Shown piece by piece: positions 5,775-7,043 of a DNA stretch of 7,043 nt. The notes under the pieces are model-generated. The model was not told the origin of the DNA. It searched no databases and saw only the letters and a program-made list of their open reading frames with translations. The DNA comes from Anaerolineales bacterium (lineage in GTDB: Bacteria > Chloroflexota > Anaerolineae > Anaerolineales > E44-bin32), in the NCBI GenBank assembly GCA_030668545.1, contig DAOUTT010000110.1:1-7043 (forward strand). The letters are read 5' to 3'. The position numbers were made by a program, and so were the translations under genes. Every line of letters begins with the position of its first letter. Position 1 is the stretch's first letter.

Positions 5775-6008
5775 ATGGATCTCTCTACCATCGCACGTTG
5801 GGTTATTCTCGCCGGGGTTGTAATTATCATCATCGGCATCAGTTTGTGGCTGGCAGGTCGTTTCGATCTGCCTCTTGGCCGTCTTCCAGGGGATATTCAC
5901 ATCGAAAGGGGTGGATTCTCATGCTTCATCCCTCTGGCAACCTCAATCATCCTGAGCCTGCTGCTAACCGTAGCGCTTAATATCTTGCTCCGTTTCCTTA
6001 ACCGGTAA
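5775..6008 (+). CDS. DUF2905 small membrane protein
   Basis: This 77-residue integral membrane protein of the DUF2905 family has no established function. It has two predicted transmembrane helices: about residues 7-27 (ARWVILAGVVIIIIGISLWL) and 51-73 (FIPLATSIILSLLLTVALNI). The linker between them carries the family signature, LGRLPGDIHIERGGF at about 34-48, and reads as a conserved polar loop. The ATG lies 16 nt after the ruvB stop with only a weak GAAG upstream, so it may rely on coupled translation. The gene between ruvB and queA in this position is a recurring arrangement in bacteria (from memory, not checked here), but no functional link is shown. Family assignment is confident; role unknown. 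Confidence 0.88.
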   Translation: MDLSTIARWVILAGVVIIIIGISLWLAGRFDLPLGRLPGDIHIERGGFSCFIPLATSIILSLLLTVALNILLRFLNR

Positions 6009-6011
6009 CCC

Positions 6012-7031
6012 GTGCGAACAACGGATTTCGATTACTTCCTACCTGAAGAATGCATAGCCCAGAGACCCGCGAAACCACGGGATAGCTCTCGCTTACTCGT
6101 GTTTAATCGAAACGATGATCATGTGGAACATCGGATTTTCCACCAGCTTCCCGACTACCTCAACGCGAATGATGTCCTGGTGCTCAACGAGACACGGGTC
6201 ATACCCGCTCGACTGAAAGCCCGGAAAATCCCCGGTGGCGGGCGTGCCGAGGTATTGCTGCTGCACCGGTTGGGAGACATGACATGGGAGGTGATGGTGG
6301 GAGGCGGTGGTCTTAAACCCGGTAGGAAGCTTCAGATCCTAAATGGTCCGCAAGCGCAAATCCGTGAGGATCTCGGGGGACCACGGCGGGTTGTTGTTTT
6401 TTCCGAAGCAATCACCCCCATTTTGGATCGATTGGGAGAGATGCCCTTACCCCCGTATATCCATACGCCATTAGAAGAAAATAGCGAATACCAGACCACA
6501 TTCGCAAAACACCCTGGATCTGCCGCGGCACCTACGGCGGGATTGCACTTCACACCCAGGACTATCGCAGCCATAGAAGATAAAGGCGTTCGAATAGTCA
6601 AGATCACCCTCCATGTCGGTCTGGATACCTTTGTCCCTGTCCGCGAGGATGATCCAAATAAACATCCAATTCATAGTGAATGGTGCCACGTACCACTTGA
6701 CGTTATTCAAGCGATTAAAGCCGCGAAGGAAGCGGGCGGAAAGGTTGTCGCCGGTGGGACAACAACCGTTCGGGCGCTGGAAACCGCTGCACGCACATCT
6801 CCACAGCAGGACATTTCCGAATTCGAGGGGCCGACTTCGCTATTTATCCTGCCCGGATTTAACTTTCGTGTCGTGGACGCAATGCTCACAAACTTCCACC
6901 TTCCTCGCTCGACTCTGTTGATGATGGTCTCTGCATTTGCCAGCAAGGAACAAATTCTTCAGCTATACAAAATGGCTACGATTGAAGGTTACCGCTTCTA
7001 TTCTTTCGGAGATGCCATGCTTATTCTGTAA
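6012..7031 (+). CDS. queA: S-adenosylmethionine:tRNA ribosyltransferase-isomerase QueA
   Basis: QueA transfers and isomerises the ribosyl part of S-adenosylmethionine onto preQ1 at the wobble base of tRNAs with GUN anticodons, making epoxyqueuosine. The 339 residues are of normal length. Family motifs run the whole way: the opening DFDYFLPEECIAQ (5-17), LNETRVIPARL (58-68), PLPPYIHTPL (145-154), the GSAAAPTAGLHFT block (169-181), TLHVGLDTFVPV (199-210), GGTTTVRALE (248-257), NFHLPRSTLLMMVSAF (295-310) and YRFYSFGDAMLI (327-338). The GTG start is 3 nt after the DUF2905 stop and has no clear ribosome site, so translation is probably coupled to the upstream gene. The family N-terminus matches this start exactly. 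Other queuosine genes such as tgt are not in the window but could follow; only 12 bases remain after the stop. Confidence 0.97.
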   Translation: MRTTDFDYFLPEECIAQRPAKPRDSSRLLVFNRNDDHVEHRIFHQLPDYLNANDVLVLNETRVIPARLKARKIPGGGRAEVLLLHRLGDMTWEVMVGGGGLKPGRKLQILNGPQAQIREDLGGPRRVVVFSEAITPILDRLGEMPLPPYIHTPLEENSEYQTTFAKHPGSAAAPTAGLHFTPRTIAAIEDKGVRIVKITLHVGLDTFVPVREDDPNKHPIHSEWCHVPLDVIQAIKAAKEAGGKVVAGGTTTVRALETAARTSPQQDISEFEGPTSLFILPGFNFRVVDAMLTNFHLPRSTLLMMVSAFASKEQILQLYKMATIEGYRFYSFGDAMLIL

Positions 7032-7043
7032 TTGACTTTCAAA

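Noticed and set aside
1..7043. A novel multi-gene defence, mobile or biosynthetic system
   Set aside because: All but one of the genes belong to recognisable families, mostly housekeeping; no nuclease, toxin, transposase, integrase, repeat array or biosynthetic enzyme set is present. The unknown gene at 2008-2946 alone does not make a system.

Overview
The window looks like an ordinary chromosomal stretch of a bacterium, most likely a Chloroflexota member (Dehalococcoidia-like). This placement is an inference. It rests on the RNA polymerase beta' subunit, which carries a large charged coiled-coil insertion, on a DUF4332 helix-hairpin-helix protein, and on a ruvB-DUF2905-queA cluster. No mobile element, CRISPR array, tRNA or rRNA was seen.

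Transcription runs outward from a divergent control region at about 3.1-3.25 kb. To the left, on the minus strand, lie a 312-residue coiled-coil/HEAT-like protein of unknown function (2008-2946) and then the 5' two-fifths or so of rpoC (1-1789, running off the left edge). A consensus promoter (1957-1984) and a terminator-like hairpin with a T-rich tail (1869-1910) sit between them. The expected neighbour rpoB is not there.

To the right, on the plus strand, are a DUF4332 protein (3283-3687), a stand-alone NAD(P)H-hydrate epimerase (3885-4667), ruvB (4727-5758), a small DUF2905 membrane protein (5775-6008) and queA (6012-7031). The last three are tightly spaced and probably form one operon, started by a perfect TATAAT that places the transcript start almost on the ruvB start codon.

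The genes do housekeeping work: transcription (RpoC), metabolite repair (NnrE), Holliday-junction migration (RuvB) and queuosine tRNA modification (QueA). I do not see a clearly new multi-gene system. The observations most worth a second look are regulatory: a possible attenuator in the rpoC leader, a 16-bp palindrome over the -35 of the DUF4332 gene, a structured leader before the coiled-coil/HEAT gene, and a possibly leaderless ruvB mRNA. The separation of rpoC from rpoB and the beta' insertion also deserve attention.
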